Below are positions 20,743 through 48,805 of a stretch of DNA of 64,000 nucleotides, piece after piece. The stretch comes from Glandiceps talaboti (lineage: Eukaryota > Hemichordata > Enteropneusta > Spengelidae), in the NCBI RefSeq assembly GCF_964340395.1, contig NC_135551.1, forward strand, positions 19,083,003-19,147,002. Reading direction: 5' to 3'. A program made the position numbers and the translations under genes. The notes under the pieces are model-generated. The model was not told the origin of the DNA and ran no database searches. It saw only the letters and a list, made by a program, of their open reading frames with translations. The stretch's first letter is position 1, and the number at the start of each line of letters is the position of its first letter.

Positions 20743-21589
20743 AAATAACAGGCTTTCCCCAGGTACTCTGGTTTCTCCAGCTTCCAGCTTTAACACTAGG
20801 GCATTTGGGCACCACACAAGTGGCGACCATATTTCAATATCCAACCTTGACTGGATTAATACTGAAGTATATACTGTTATCATTGATTGGTTAATGTCAC
20901 CTACCATGTCATTATGTGAGTTATCAAGGCATCAATGAAATTGTGGGCAAATGTTGGATTGATTTGATTGGTAGATTGATTGATTGGTTATGTTAAGTAC
21001 CCTGTCACATGATCATCTGAGCAATCCAGACAGCACTAACATGCATACCTAAGTTATGTTCTTCTGCTTTTGATTGAGAAACAGACATGTTTTGAACAAA
21101 TCACTTGTCCTTCTTCAGTGTCTAACTGGATCTGACAGAAATGATTCAAATTAGCTGGAGGTGTTGAGTCGCCAGAGGTGTGAAAAGGTTAACTTCAATA
21201 TATGTAAATTCAGGTGTAAAAGTACTTGTCAGTTATGTACATCTAACTGTCCACCTTCCCTGATAATGTGATCACTTTACGTCACATACCCTGGTAGTCA
21301 TCTGATTAATCAAGACATGGATGAAACTGTCAACAAAAGTTTTTATTACTGTAAAATATGATACAGAAAACTCCTCCTTGAGAGTCAATACACATTAATA
21401 AAAGTTTTGAGGTATGAATGGGAAACTGACCAGATTACTAAATAATGAAATGTCACAGAGCTCTACGAAATGAAAAAAAAGACATTAACCCCTTGGAAAA
21501 AATCACATCAAAATCCACATTAAACTTAAAGTAATAAATGGTTATTATTACATGACCATGGATTCTAATTACTTATGAGTAACATTCAG

Positions 21590-21900
21590 GTCAGGCCTTG
21601 ACAAACTGTCTTTTTACTGGGCTAGGAGACAGGTCAACAGGCCTTGTCAAACTGTCTTTTTACTGGGCTAGGAGACAGGTCAACAGGCCTTGTCAAACTG
21701 TCTTTTTACTGGGCTAGGAGACAGGTCAACAGGCCTTGTCAAACTGTCTTTTTACTGGGCTAGGAGACAGGTCAACAGGCCTTGACAAACTGTCTGTTTA
21801 CTGGGCTAGGAGACAGGTTAACAGGCCTTGACAAACTGTCTGTTTACTGGGCTAGGAGACAGGTTAACAGGCCTTGTCAAACTGTCTGTTTACTACACTA
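21590..21900 (+). repeat. 46-bp minisatellite, about 6.5 copies
   Basis: Unit: AACAGGCCTTGTCAAACTGT then CTTTTTACTGGGCTAGGAGA and CAGGTC. Adjacent copies are nearly identical; the last ones share a T to G variant (CTGTTTACTGG), which shows expansion from one end. Confidence 0.93.
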
Positions 21901-22071
21901 GGTGATAAAATACAATTACGTAAAAGACAGATTATCATAGAAAGGCACAGCCTGTATATGCAGAGGTCTTCTTTTTGGTTGAGTACAAGTACAGAAGGTA
22001 TTAGTACATACTAAAAATTGTTTGAAATCAAATGTTCTTGTATTATCAGTAGAGTCATAAGTATTAAACTG

Positions 22072-22096
22072 ACCCCCCCCCCCCCCCCCCCCCCCA
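22072..22096. repeat. Poly-C tract, about 25 bp
   Basis: Uninterrupted C-run; assembly length here is uncertain. Confidence 0.9.
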
Positions 22097-22439
22097 ATTT
22101 TGTTCCGGATCAACTTTTCCAATAAATCTACCCGACTACTATATTTCGGACTCATAATTTAATGCTAACCACCATTGGTCTTTACACATATACAAAAGGA
22201 CTAGATAATCCTGATGATGGCATCTTTAGAACTGATTGATATAATAGAGATTGACATGTATGTTATTACAAGACACAATTCAACATGTTTTAGTAGTTCG
22301 AATGGAATTAAGTATATTTCAGTATGAAACAAAAATTTATTACAACCTCAAAATATTACTTAGACTGTGTCATACATTAGAGTTTCTTTGACCTAAAGAA
22401 AAGAAAATGCACGGTTGTCATGTAGTACTTCTTTGTATA

Positions 22440-22800
22440 ATGCCTTGGCACACTCTGCCCAAATACGGCATGCTGCACTGTCCAAATATGGCATGCACTG
22501 TCCAATATGACACACTATGTCCAAATATGGCATGCTGCACTGTCCAATATGGCACACTATGTCCAAATATGGCATGCTTCACTGTCCAATATGGCACACT
22601 ACTGGCATGTCCAAATATGACATGTAATGCTGTCCAAATATGGCACACTATGCCCATATAGGGCATGTCCTGTCCAAATATGGTAAGCTGGAGTCAAATA
22701 TGGCACACCTATGCCCATATAGGGCATGTCCTGTTCAAATACGGTAAGCTGGAGTCAAATATGGCACACCTATGCCCAAATATGGCACACTGTCTAATTC
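22440..22800 (+). repeat. Degenerate minisatellite of 20-42 bp units
   Basis: Built from GTCCAAATATGGCATGCTGC, ACTGTCCAATATGGCACACT and ATGCCCATATAGGGCATGTC. Units are themselves partly palindromic, which gives methionine/cysteine-rich frames on both strands that are not genes. Confidence 0.85.
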
Positions 22801-23237
22801 TGGTATGTAGTTCATTCAAAGAAAAACAATACTAATGGGCTTCATGGCTCAGAGAACAAAACAATGCCCATAGTATATTGTGGTTGGCTAATCACAATAG
22901 GAGTACACAGCATCCTAAAAACAAACAATGTCCTTACTCTTATCTAAAAAGAAATAATACTGAAATAATTCTTTCAACATTTTTCAAACAACTGTCGTCT
23001 CTTGAGCTAAAAAGATTGCATAAATGCTGGGATATGCATCATACATTTGATGACTAGCATTCCCTCTATGTTATCATCATTGAATTCTTTTTTAAGTTGA
23101 AATTTTATTAACTCTTTTTTTTGTATCATGAAGTTCACAACATTCATAGAAATACACATAAATAAATTAATACAATTTGAGTTTACTGAAATCATTGCCA
23201 TCTTGATTCAAAATTGCATGTCAGAAAGTGTGAGTGA

Positions 23238-23330
23238 GTCAAGAAAACTAAAGCAGATAGGACAAAATCAGGAACTACTGCAGATAGGACAAAATCAGGA
23301 ACTACTGCAGCTACGACAAAATCAGCCTCG
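23238..23330 (+). repeat. Short 31-bp repeat, three copies
   Basis: GCAGATAGGACAAAATCAGG followed by AACTACT occurs twice exactly and once with changes. Confidence 0.8.
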
Positions 23331-24929
23331 CCTTTGTTTCATTTAAATTTGACTTCATGTGTAGATTACAGATGGAATTACAGAGGACCATTTTCAATGA
23401 GCCTGTTATTTGACTAATAGCCCACAAACTTGTCAAGGTTTTAGCTCTTAGAAGCATAGAAATCAGTTCCAAGTTTGAAATTACCACCAACAGCTCTGCT
23501 AAATCTAATTGGATCTCATATGTAACCTTATCCCATGTGACTTAGGTAGTCAATTACATCACATGCCAGAAGATTAACTTAGATTTATCACAGCCGTTAC
23601 TGGTATTTTCAAATTCACAACAGATTCCTGTGCTTCCAAGAGCAAAAACCTTGGCTAGGTGTGGAGAGCTTCTTGGGATAATAAAACCCACACAATTGTA
23701 CACCTGACATATAGTCAAAAGCAAGGGGCAACGTGAAGCTACTACAAGATTGTCACTGATTGGATACTTTATCACTCATTAACAATAGAGCCAATAGATG
23801 TGCTGTTTTCCTTTGTTTTCTGACCAATCAGAATGAACCTTATAAAGCACTTCACATTATATGAAAATCAAAGACAAAGTTACACTAATCTTACAAAAGA
23901 TTTGTTCTCACACATTTCGCAAAACAATTCATATGCAACAACTTTAATACAAAACACAATAGATGTATAATGTGTAAAACTCTGGCAACCGATAGGAGAC
24001 CAAAACAATTCGTAGAATTTTCAAGCAGGGAAAATATCAAGGTCTCCTGTATGTTTCAATTCACATTAATGGAATATCGACATGTACAATTTATGTAGTA
24101 CTTTGAAGGAATCTACAACTCAAATAAAATAGTAAAGAAGAGTATAAACTCATCACTCACAGAAATACAAATAGGGGAATAATTTTTTAGTATAATGCAT
24201 ACTTTAATCTTGATTGAAAAAAAAGAAGAAGTTGTGTTGATTCCCAAGAAAAAGACAATATTTTAACATTTATACGTCAGAGAAATTGACCTACTGCACT
24301 AACTGTAGCTGTCATTGGATTTGAACATTGTGTCAGTTACCAGAAAATCTTTATATAATTGGAATTTGGGTAATTTTTTCAATGTGGACACATACATGAA
24401 AGTAAACAGATAACCATAGCAGGAATTGAAATGAGATGTTGGAAATATGCAGATAGTATTTTTTGGTGCATTTCACTTTTGAAAATCTTTTATTCGAGTG
24501 AACCTTTGAAGACTGACACCTTTAATTTTGGATGCAATTACATAGACTTACAAGAAAGCAAGTCCTCAAGGGTTAACATGAGACTAGGTGTAATGATATA
24601 TATAGTTTTGTCAACATGGCAAGGTATGTGCGCAAGAAGTAAATTGTTATACCTGAAGTTAAAAGGATACCAGACTGACTAACATTCTATACAGTAATTT
24701 TATGATATCTAGGCCTGTAACTATCACTTCATCAACATAGCTTGTACCCTTAACATAACCCTAATGTTACTTACTTATCTCCTTCATTTGTTTGGGATAC
24801 AAAACAGATAAAACAGTTTTGCCATAATAGAATGTATCAAAGGTCCTACATTTAACTATTAAAGCCCTTATACTTACCAACTAATAGGTATTTAGCAACT
24901 GAGATACAACACAAAACAACAAAGATCAT

Positions 24930-25802
24930 GTACTTAGCAACTAAAACGCTACAATTAGCAACTGAGACTCTATACTTAGCAAACTAAGACTTTATACTTA
25001 ACAACTAAGACTTTATACTTAGCAACTAAGACTTTATACTTAGCAACTAAGACTTTATATTTAGCAAACTAAGACTTTATACTTAGCAACTAAGACTTTA
25101 TACTTAACAACTAAGTCTTTATACTTAGCAACTAAGACTTTATACTTAGCAACTAAGTCTTTATACTTAGCAACTAAGACTTTATACTTAGCAACTAAGT
25201 CTTTATACTTAGCAACTAAGACTTTATACTTAACAACTAAGTCTTTATACTTAGCAACTAAGTCTTTATACTTAGCAACTAAGTCTTTATACTTAGGAAC
25301 TAAGACTTTATACTTAGTAACTAAGACTTTATACTTAGCAACTAAGTCTTTATACTTAGCAACCAAGACTATACTTAGCAACTAAGACTTTATACTTAAC
25401 AACTAAGTCTTTATACTTAGCAACTAAGTCTTTATACTTAGTAACTAAGACTCTATACTTAGCAACTAAGTCTTTATACTTAGCAACTAAGACTTTATAC
25501 TTAGCAACTAAGACTTTATACTTAGCAACTAAGTCTTTATACTTAGGAACTAAGCCTTTATACTTAGCAACTAAGTCTTTATACTTAGGAACTAAGCCTT
25601 TATACTTAGCAACTATGACTTTATACTTACCCAAATAAAACCTTATACTTAGCAATTGAGAATCTATACTTAGCAACTGAGACTCTACACTTAGCAACTG
25701 AGACTCTACACTTAGCAACTGAGACTTTACACTTAGCAACTGAGACTCTACACTTAGCAACTGAGACTTTACACTAAGCAACTGATACCCTAGACTTAGC
25801 AA
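24930..25802. repeat. 21-bp minisatellite, about 40 copies
   Basis: Unit ACTTAGCAACTAAGACTTTA plus T, with two main variants (AAGACT and AAGTCT). Since 21 is a multiple of three, the minus strand stays open in two overlapping frames (106 and 148 codons) that read as seven-residue repeats of the type LVAKYKD and LVAKYKV. The upper end shifts to a second variant (GAGACTCTACACTTAGCAAC). No start context, splice sites or homology support a gene. Confidence 0.93.
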
Positions 25803-26047
25803 CTATAATATTAGTACGTCATGGTGTGCATACGTACATGAGTAAATGTCAGTTTTGATATCCAAACAAATTGTAAACTGATCATGAATATATCAAGCTG
25901 TGAACAGTAATTCCGATCATCTGTAAATATTCTCCCAGTCCTACTTTTATTTTAAGAACTGACAAAATCACAACATCTCCTTTTAGATTTTTGATTTCGC
26001 AATACACCAATACAAGATATGTAACAACTTTGTAAGATATTAATTAA

Positions 26048-26689
26048 AGCTCCACTAGCTGTAACTGGAGTACTCATTTTTTTTTATCAGACAAGTGACA
26101 ATATATTCACTGAAAATTGTTAGACATCGTACATGTTTATTGGAGGTCTAATTGGGGCACTGATTTTTGGGTACAGACCCAAAAATCAATTTCATTAGAT
26201 TATTGCGCAATAGAATATGTACATTATGTGTTTACCCACAGACAAGTGACAATATATTCACTGAAAATTGTGAGACATCGTACATGTTTATTGGAGGTCT
26301 AATTGGGGCACTGATTTTTGGGTACAGACCCAAAAATCAATTTCATTAGATTATTGCGCGATACAATATGTACATTATGTGTTTACCCACAGACAAGTGA
26401 CAATATATTCACTGAAAATTGTTAAGACATCGTACATGTTTATTGGAGGTTTATTTTGTCTATAAGTAATACATTCATAGGTTGAAATTATGTTCTAATT
26501 GGGGCACTGATTTTTGGGTGCGGACCCAAAAATCAATTTCATTGGATTATTGCACGATACAATATGTACATTATGCGTTTACACACAGGTGATTCAATAC
26601 TGTTCAGGGTGTACAAAATTATGATTAAGATATTATATTTAACAAAAACAGTTTCAGAGAAAATGTTCCAGTTACAGCTAAGTGCACCT
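26048..26689. mobile_element. TTAA-flanked element with internal 151-bp tandem repeat
   Basis: The ends AGCTCCACTAGCTGTAACTG and CAGTTACAGCTAAGTGCACC are imperfect inverted repeats, flanked by TTAA at 26044-26047 and 26690-26693. Inside, a 151-bp unit starting AGACAAGTGACAATATATTC occurs at 26089, 26240 and 26391, the third with an insert of about 45 bp. Each unit carries the perfect hairpin TGATTTTTGGGT/ACCCAAAAATCA. No transposase; a non-autonomous piggyBac- or Kolobok-like element. Confidence 0.8.
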
Positions 26690-27151
26690 TTAATGTGTAT
26701 AAAAACAAATAACGGGTCAATAGTTTGGAAAATTTGAAATTTCTAGATGACCGTCCTAAAACAGTTTTAAAAAATGCGCATACAATGTCATCAAGTTTTA
26801 TACATGTATGTGTCTGATGATACAGTGACAATAAAAGTGTGAATTAACATTTATTAATTGTTCAACTTTTTGAGTAAATTTGGTTCAATTGTCCTGAAAT
26901 ATGTACACTAATCTGAGAGGGTTAACTACATCACTATTGTGGAAAGCAAGCTATTGGCAAACTAAGATAGACATAAACTAAAACCAATGTTGTTACATAT
27001 GGTAGATGAAACAAAAAACACTGCCTTGGTTACCATGGTTACGTGGATTTAATCAAGCTGTAATCAAGAGAGCATAAAACACTGACTGATATTTTATAAT
27101 GTATGTCCTTGTGAGTACAACTTGCTATCAGAGATGTCACTCTACTGTGAC

Positions 27152-27584
27152 AATAGAGAGGTTTAGATACACGTTAGAACGCGTACGCCTACGGGAGCGT
27201 TATCGTGCAGGCGTACAAGTAATGACGCGTACAAAATTGTGTTTAGTTATGCGTTCCATAATTACAAGTAATGTTATGCAGTGGAATGTGAACGCGCGCG
27301 TTGACATCTTCAGTCCAGCCAGACACATGCCTTTGATTTCTGCAACTACCCAAACCAAAAACCAAACAATTAGTTTAAAGTTATGCTTCCGAACTTTGAT
27401 ATAAAAAATACGACATTTAATATAAGAAAATGACAAAAACTCAACACGTATTTACAGTTACGTGTAGACCACCATTTTGACGTAGCGTCGTTTGATACAG
27501 AACGCCTGAGTTGCTTCGAATCACGTGACTATGACGCTACACGTATAGAACACACGTAAATACGCGCATCTAAACCTCTCTATT
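27152..27584. mobile_element. CpG-rich TIR element
   Basis: Ends AATAGAGAGGTTTAGATACA and GCATCTAAACCTCTCTATT are inverted repeats of about 20 bp. The interior is unusually rich in ACGT, ACGCG and GCGTA words compared with the AT-rich surroundings. It lies about 230 bp beyond the IBTK stop codon on the downstream side. No transposase frame is seen; superfamily not assigned. Confidence 0.75.
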
Positions 27585-27810
27585 AACATCTATTGATAGC
27601 TTTCATCAACATATTGTCACAAGTTTTAGTTTGTGTCTATGTAAGCTTGATAGATGATTTGTCAATGTTATATAAAACCTATGACAAAAATGATCATCCT
27701 CATACACTTGCTGGCATTTTGCTGTATATTTCCTCTTGTATAAATGATGCCAGCAAGTTTTCTTTTGCATATATACTTAGCAGTTCTCTTGACTACATTT
27801 ATGTTTACTA

Positions 27811-43970
<16,160 letters not shown>

Positions 43971-44071
43971 TTTTCTCTCTGCAATACAGTAATTGATTAA
44001 TCAATCAATCAATAAAATCAACCAATCAATCAAACAAGTAAATTAATTACAGGGTCAGTCAGTCAGTAAAT

Positions 44072-44073
44072 CG

Positions 44074-44120
<47 letters not shown>
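44072..44120. repeat. (AATC)n microsatellite, IBTK intron 1
   Basis: Uninterrupted AATC units with AGTC variants around. Confidence 0.93.
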
Positions 44121-44418
44121 CGTCAGTCAGTCAATCAATCAACAAAGACTGTGACATACCAAAACTGAAACATTGTTATGCTCTGTGATGCAGCTTGCCA
44201 TGTGATCATTATACGGTACAACACTATGTGTGCTTCAGTGTACAAGTATGATTTTGTTTTAAAACATTGACAACAGTAACCATGGTAACATGTGTATAAA
44301 AGAGATCTAACAATTTGGATACTCTTTCAAATATATGTCAGTCTGTTTTTGACATAAACCCCTGTCTCCAGACTTTTTTGAATAAAGTAATTGTGTTCAA
44401 ATTTAAAACACACCAGTG

Positions 44419-44702
44419 CAGGGCTTGAAAAAAACTTTTTTTTCTTTGGTAGTCCTAAGTGGGCTACCAATTCAGACATTGGTACCCCAAGGATGGTGAC
44501 CAATAGTCCTATATTCATGAGAGTTCCTCTATTGAAAATATGTGTGTAATCAAAATACTTTAATGTCTGCAAATCTTCCATACTTTAAATCTTCACATAA
44601 TCAGTGGTAGTCCGAGTTGGGCTACCACCTGCAAGTTATGGTAGTCCCATGACAAGAATTGGTAGTCTGTGGGCATGGGACTACTGTTAGTTTTGAGCCC
44701 TG
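44419..44702. mobile_element. Non-autonomous element, CAGGGCTTGAAA ends, 5-bp TSD
   Basis: Ends CAGGGCTTGAAAAAAAC and GTTAGTTTTGAGCCCTG are inverted, flanked by CAGTG on both sides (44414-44418 and 44703-44707). The interior has GGTAGTCC/GGACTACC motifs. The CAGGG terminus is hAT-like; the 5-bp duplication matches that of the element at 10150-10397. Confidence 0.75.
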
Positions 44703-44956
44703 CAGTGGTCTTTTAAGGGTCTGTGGCAAACCTTGGTAGTCTGTGGGCATGGGACTACTGTTAGTTTTGAGCCCTACAGTGGTCTTTTGAGGGTCTGTGG
44801 CAAACCTTGGTAGTCTGTGGGCATGGGACTACTGTTAGTTTCGAGCCCTGCAGTGGTCTTTTGAGGGTCTGTGGCAAACCTTGGTAGTCTGTGGGCATGG
44901 GACTACTGTTAGTTTCGAGCCCTGCAGTGGTCTTTTGAGGGTCTGTGGCAAACCTA
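44661..44956 (+). repeat. 74-bp minisatellite spanning a transposon/host junction
   Basis: Four copies starting at 44661, 44735, 44809 and 44883. Each unit holds the last 42 bp of the element at 44419-44702 (GGTAGTCTGTGGGCATGGGA to GAGCCCTG) and the next 32 bp of flank (CAGTGGTCTTTTGAGGGTCT to CAAACCTT). Confidence 0.9.
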
Positions 44957-45932
44957 GCTTTCAGATACAATTGAAAGAAAATGATACTTACCACTGTATT
45001 GAAAATCGCCTATTCCAATTCCCGATCTCAATTCTAGTATTGTAATTGTCAAGCAAATGAACCAATGGATGAAACAACTAGGAAATCTTCACCACTGCAT
45101 TCCACTGGCTCCAACAATGCATTCAATATTTTTTACTGTTCTACTACAAATACATGTAGCATATAGATGTGAACAGAAATTGGTGTTCTTCCAAATTGAT
45201 CAATAATGATCATAAAATATTTCAGATATAAATACTTTGCTGTCTGTAAATGACTTTTAAAGTTTATTATATGATAAGGATATGTAAAATGTTTTTAAAA
45301 GTTTTTGTCAATTTATTTCAGTTTTACTAAACAGTTGAAAAGCTGTGCTCTCTTCTCACTAGAAAGTTTTTTATCACAGCTTCTCTGATTATTCCTCTGT
45401 CACAAACTCTGTCCAGGGGTTTGTCACAGTGGGAGTGGGTATCCCCCTAACCTCCTCACCGGACCCCTACAAACGCTCCACAGCCATAATTACTTCAGAA
45501 CTCCTACAAAAGATAAAGTAGAAATGAGGATTATAAATTACTGTTAGCATACATTCGGTGTATGTACAATCCGCGACAAGCAAGCATTTACATACCATGT
45601 ATGGAACATGTTCCAAACCTCTCAAATTTATACATGAAATGTATTTGTGAATATGAGCTACCATATAAAGAGGCCATAAAACTGAAATGTAAATACAAGT
45701 CTCTGTAGTTCAATTATTCTGTGCCAAAAAACTCAAACTCAATTTATTTATTTACTTTTCCTCCTTGTAAGTTGTAAAAGGCTTGCCAGTCACTGGTTGT
45801 ACCCTTTGTCTATTGTTCAACACAACTACAGGAATAACACTACACTTATTCAGACTACATGGATTATGATTTGTTATTTACAAATGTACAGTTAGGGTAA
45901 CGGGTTAGAGTTACAGTTGAAGTGATATTAGC

Positions 45933-46302
45933 TTGGTGTTTCACATGTAACATGACATTTTTTACAAACACTTGGACAACTTCTAATTGCAAAAGAAAAA
46001 ATAACATACATGTATGATGTAGGTGCCGTGCACAGAGGGATGTAGAAGTTTAAAATCATTGAGTCCATGTGTAATGTTTTCATTAGAAGCCTGTCGGTTT
46101 TACTGCACAGTGAAAGAATAGCAATGCTTGTCACTGTTCAATGTGATTGGGCAAAGGATCCTGCAGTGTTTGTTGTCTCTGTGTTTTTGACACAAATATA
46201 GACATATTTCAACTGTAGACAGTAGACTAACAAGGTTAGTCTAGAGTTGAAATATGTCTATATTTGTGTCAAAAACGTAATGTCCCATAAGTGAAACACC
46301 AA
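45933..46302. mobile_element. Nested inverted-repeat element, IBTK intron 1
   Basis: Outer ends TTGGTGTTTCACATGTAACA and TCCCATAAGTGAAACACCAA are inverted repeats. Inside, 46193-46276 is a long hairpin (GTTTTTGACACAAATATAGA paired with TCTATATTTGTGTCAAAAAC). No coding capacity. Confidence 0.7.
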
Positions 46303-46719
46303 ACCTTCATCATTTCAAGTGTAGTCCCTTTTATCAAGTAACTGAACTGTACAACTGACTTAAAAATGTCCTCCATTAAATGTACTGTGGCATACTATAT
46401 TTTCTAGGGATTTAATTTGCACTGACAATGAAAAATTGACTATTTTGCCTGGACCTGACTTTCAATGACTAATTAAGAAAAGTATACATAGTTAAAAAAA
46501 GTATTTCCAAAATTACATTTTGATTTTGTTTTTAATATGAAATATATCACCACTGAAAATAAATTGAACACAAATTTGACAATAATGGACATCTATGATC
46601 TATACATTTTTCATCTCTCACAACTGCTGTCTCGCTGGATTTATTCAACTCTCAGGCTAGATTATGCTATAAATACTACTGTACAGAAAAATACATATTT
46701 CAACTGATTGTGCAAGCCC

Positions 46720-48242
46720 TAGACTGTCGACAGTCGCTCGCGCCTTTTTTGCCCAAAGTTTTATCTAAACTCCGATCCCGAGTAACACTAGTCTAATCGC
46801 AAATTGATATTGAGGGCCGAAGGCCCGAGGTCGAGGGCCGAAGGCCCGAGCGACTGTTGTCCCTTGCCGCATCTCCCTTGCTATTACTTATTCATGATGT
46901 GACGTCATTTAATGGGGCGGTACTCTATCGTATAATTTGCATACAGTTCAATGTAAGGTTACTCAACGTGCAACACACGTAAACTGCAGCGCAAATTTGA
47001 CCTCGTAAATGCATTTTGATGGTCATAATCAAGTACTTTTTCCTTTCCTATCTTTCTTTGTTAAAGCTTGAAACCGCGCGTTTTTATAACATTCGTAAAT
47101 GACGTCGTTGACAAACTCGACGCCCGATACATTGTCATGCTCACTAGTCTATTGCCTTGTTTAGCATTACAGTGGTACTGGAGCGAGAGAGTGCTACGGA
47201 AGTATTGTACCAACTCCGACCGACACTCCAGTCAAGCAACAGATGTTTTGGACACCTTTTTTACCTTCCCTCGACTGCAGCTAGCATATTATATAGTAAT
47301 AATATTCATGTATAAAATGTTTGATAGTGAGGCGTAGATAATGTGCAAATGGTAGACGTTCTACCTGAAACAGAAAAGTGCCTCCATATTTACCACGGCA
47401 CGGAGATCGTGCTCCGATCCGACACGTCTTCAACTAGTGCCTCCACAGAGTACTGAGTCTATATATACCTAACGCTATTGTACCCCATTATTTCAGATAC
47501 CGATTGAGGAGTCAATTTACGTAATCTTTATCACGATGCTATATGATATGACAGTTTGTTGTGTCTTTTCCTTGATGTTTTCTTTTTATGTGATTTTTGT
47601 TGTTGATGTGGGGGGGGGGGGGGGTGAACCTTTGGGTCGGCCGCTCGGTTGTTACCACTTCCCTATTGTTTAGCAAAATTACCACAAATAAAAGGGCCTT
47701 CGCCGTTTATATACGGGATTATATTAGAGCTATCATTGTATCAATGAGGATACTACTGGGACAATTGCAGACTATATGTTGTTAGCTGTATCGCGAGAAC
47801 GATCGGAGCATGGAAGTATAACCCACAGGCCTGCGACTTCATAGCCCGGGCTTCTTCATAGGCTATGGACTTGTCACTTCCTGTCAGTACACTAACGAAA
47901 ACATCTTTCCCAGAGACATAGGTATCTATAATTCTTCTCTGAAAGTCTTTCAAGGGCGAGTATCAAAGTTTTTCCAATGCGTCGCGATGTGTTGACTCGC
48001 TTGGTGACTACGCCATCATTTTGATTGACAAGCTTTGTGAACTATGACCTAAATGTCAATAGTCTACAAACTGAATGTTCCTATTGTTATCGCATGAGGG
48101 CGCGGCAAGGGACAACAGTCGCTTGGGCCTTCGCAATACGGCCCTCGATATCAGTTTGCGATTATACTATTACTAGTGTTGCGCCGGACCGGAGTTTAGA
48201 TAAAACGTAGGGAAAAAGGCGCGAGCGACTGTCGACAGTCTA
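46720..48242. mobile_element. 1.5-kb TIR transposon with 9-bp target duplication
   Basis: Both ends read TAGACTGTCGACAGTCGCTC inward and remain similar for about 150 bp. The flanks carry the perfect 9-bp duplication TGCAAGCCC (46711-46719 and 48243-48251). A 9-bp duplication with long TIRs is typical of Mutator-like elements; no MULE transposase was found, so the superfamily is inferred. The termini contain a 14-bp palindrome and two GAGGGCCGAAGGCCCGAG subterminal units at the left. The interior carries a decayed RecQ-like segment. It lies in IBTK intron 1. Confidence 0.85.
47753..48019 (-). pseudogene. Decayed RecQ-like helicase N-terminus inside the transposon
   Basis: From ATG at 48019 one frame reads MMA, a stop, SPSESTHRDALEKL, a second stop, YSPLKDFQRR, IIDTYVSGKDVFVSVLTGSD and KSIAYEEAR. 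The FQ...SGKDVFVS.LTG..KS pattern is the Q motif plus Walker A of RecQ-type helicases (usual form PTGSGKS), here with PTG changed to LTG and GKS to DKS. Similarity ends soon after Walker A. With two in-frame stops it is not functional. It could be a relic of the helicase gene of an autonomous parent element or a captured host fragment. Confidence 0.6.
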
Positions 48243-48805
48243 TGCAAGCCCCTACACTACAGGAATGTCGATTTGAAATAATGTTTATGTTCACATCTGT
48301 CATATCGCTATACTTCCAATCCATGGTCATATATAGTAAATGTCAACAGAGAAGAAAAAACATGTAGACAATTACTCAAAATGAAACACTATTTTCGGAC
48401 TCTGCTTTCAAGTTGTGCTTACGAACCGTTATGAAATGTTGCATTACATACACACTCCATGCACAAGTCTTGTGATAAAAGTTTTAAGAATAAGATAATA
48501 GATTTCCTGAAGTTTTCGACCGCGACACTGGACGCATAAAATTGTACATCGACAAGATTCCACCGGACTAAAAACTGTATTTCTAGTTATGCATGTAACC
48601 ATTTCATAGAGAGTGGGGTATTGACAGATGGGAAGTATAAATCCCAGTAAATAATCAATCCATCATGCCACGTAACATTTCTACATGTATGCCGATGACC
48701 TCTGAACTTTTAGGGACAAATGATTGTGCAACACATCCAGCGACGTCAAAATATACGTTTTAAAATGGTTAGACTCATATAAGAGATACCAGATTGCATA
48801 CTTAC

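Noticed and set aside
22393-22666. Frames with repeated MPYLDIVCHIGQ or CPNMACCTVQYGT
   Set aside because: A degenerate tandem repeat; the frames exist on both strands and lack any gene signals.
22418-25802. A CRISPR-like reading of the regular short repeats
   Set aside because: The units are contiguous minisatellites without unique spacers, in an intron-bearing animal genome.
47068-47337. 89-codon plus-strand frame inside the 1.5-kb transposon
   Set aside because: No similarity to a transposase that I can recognise; listed only as part of the element.
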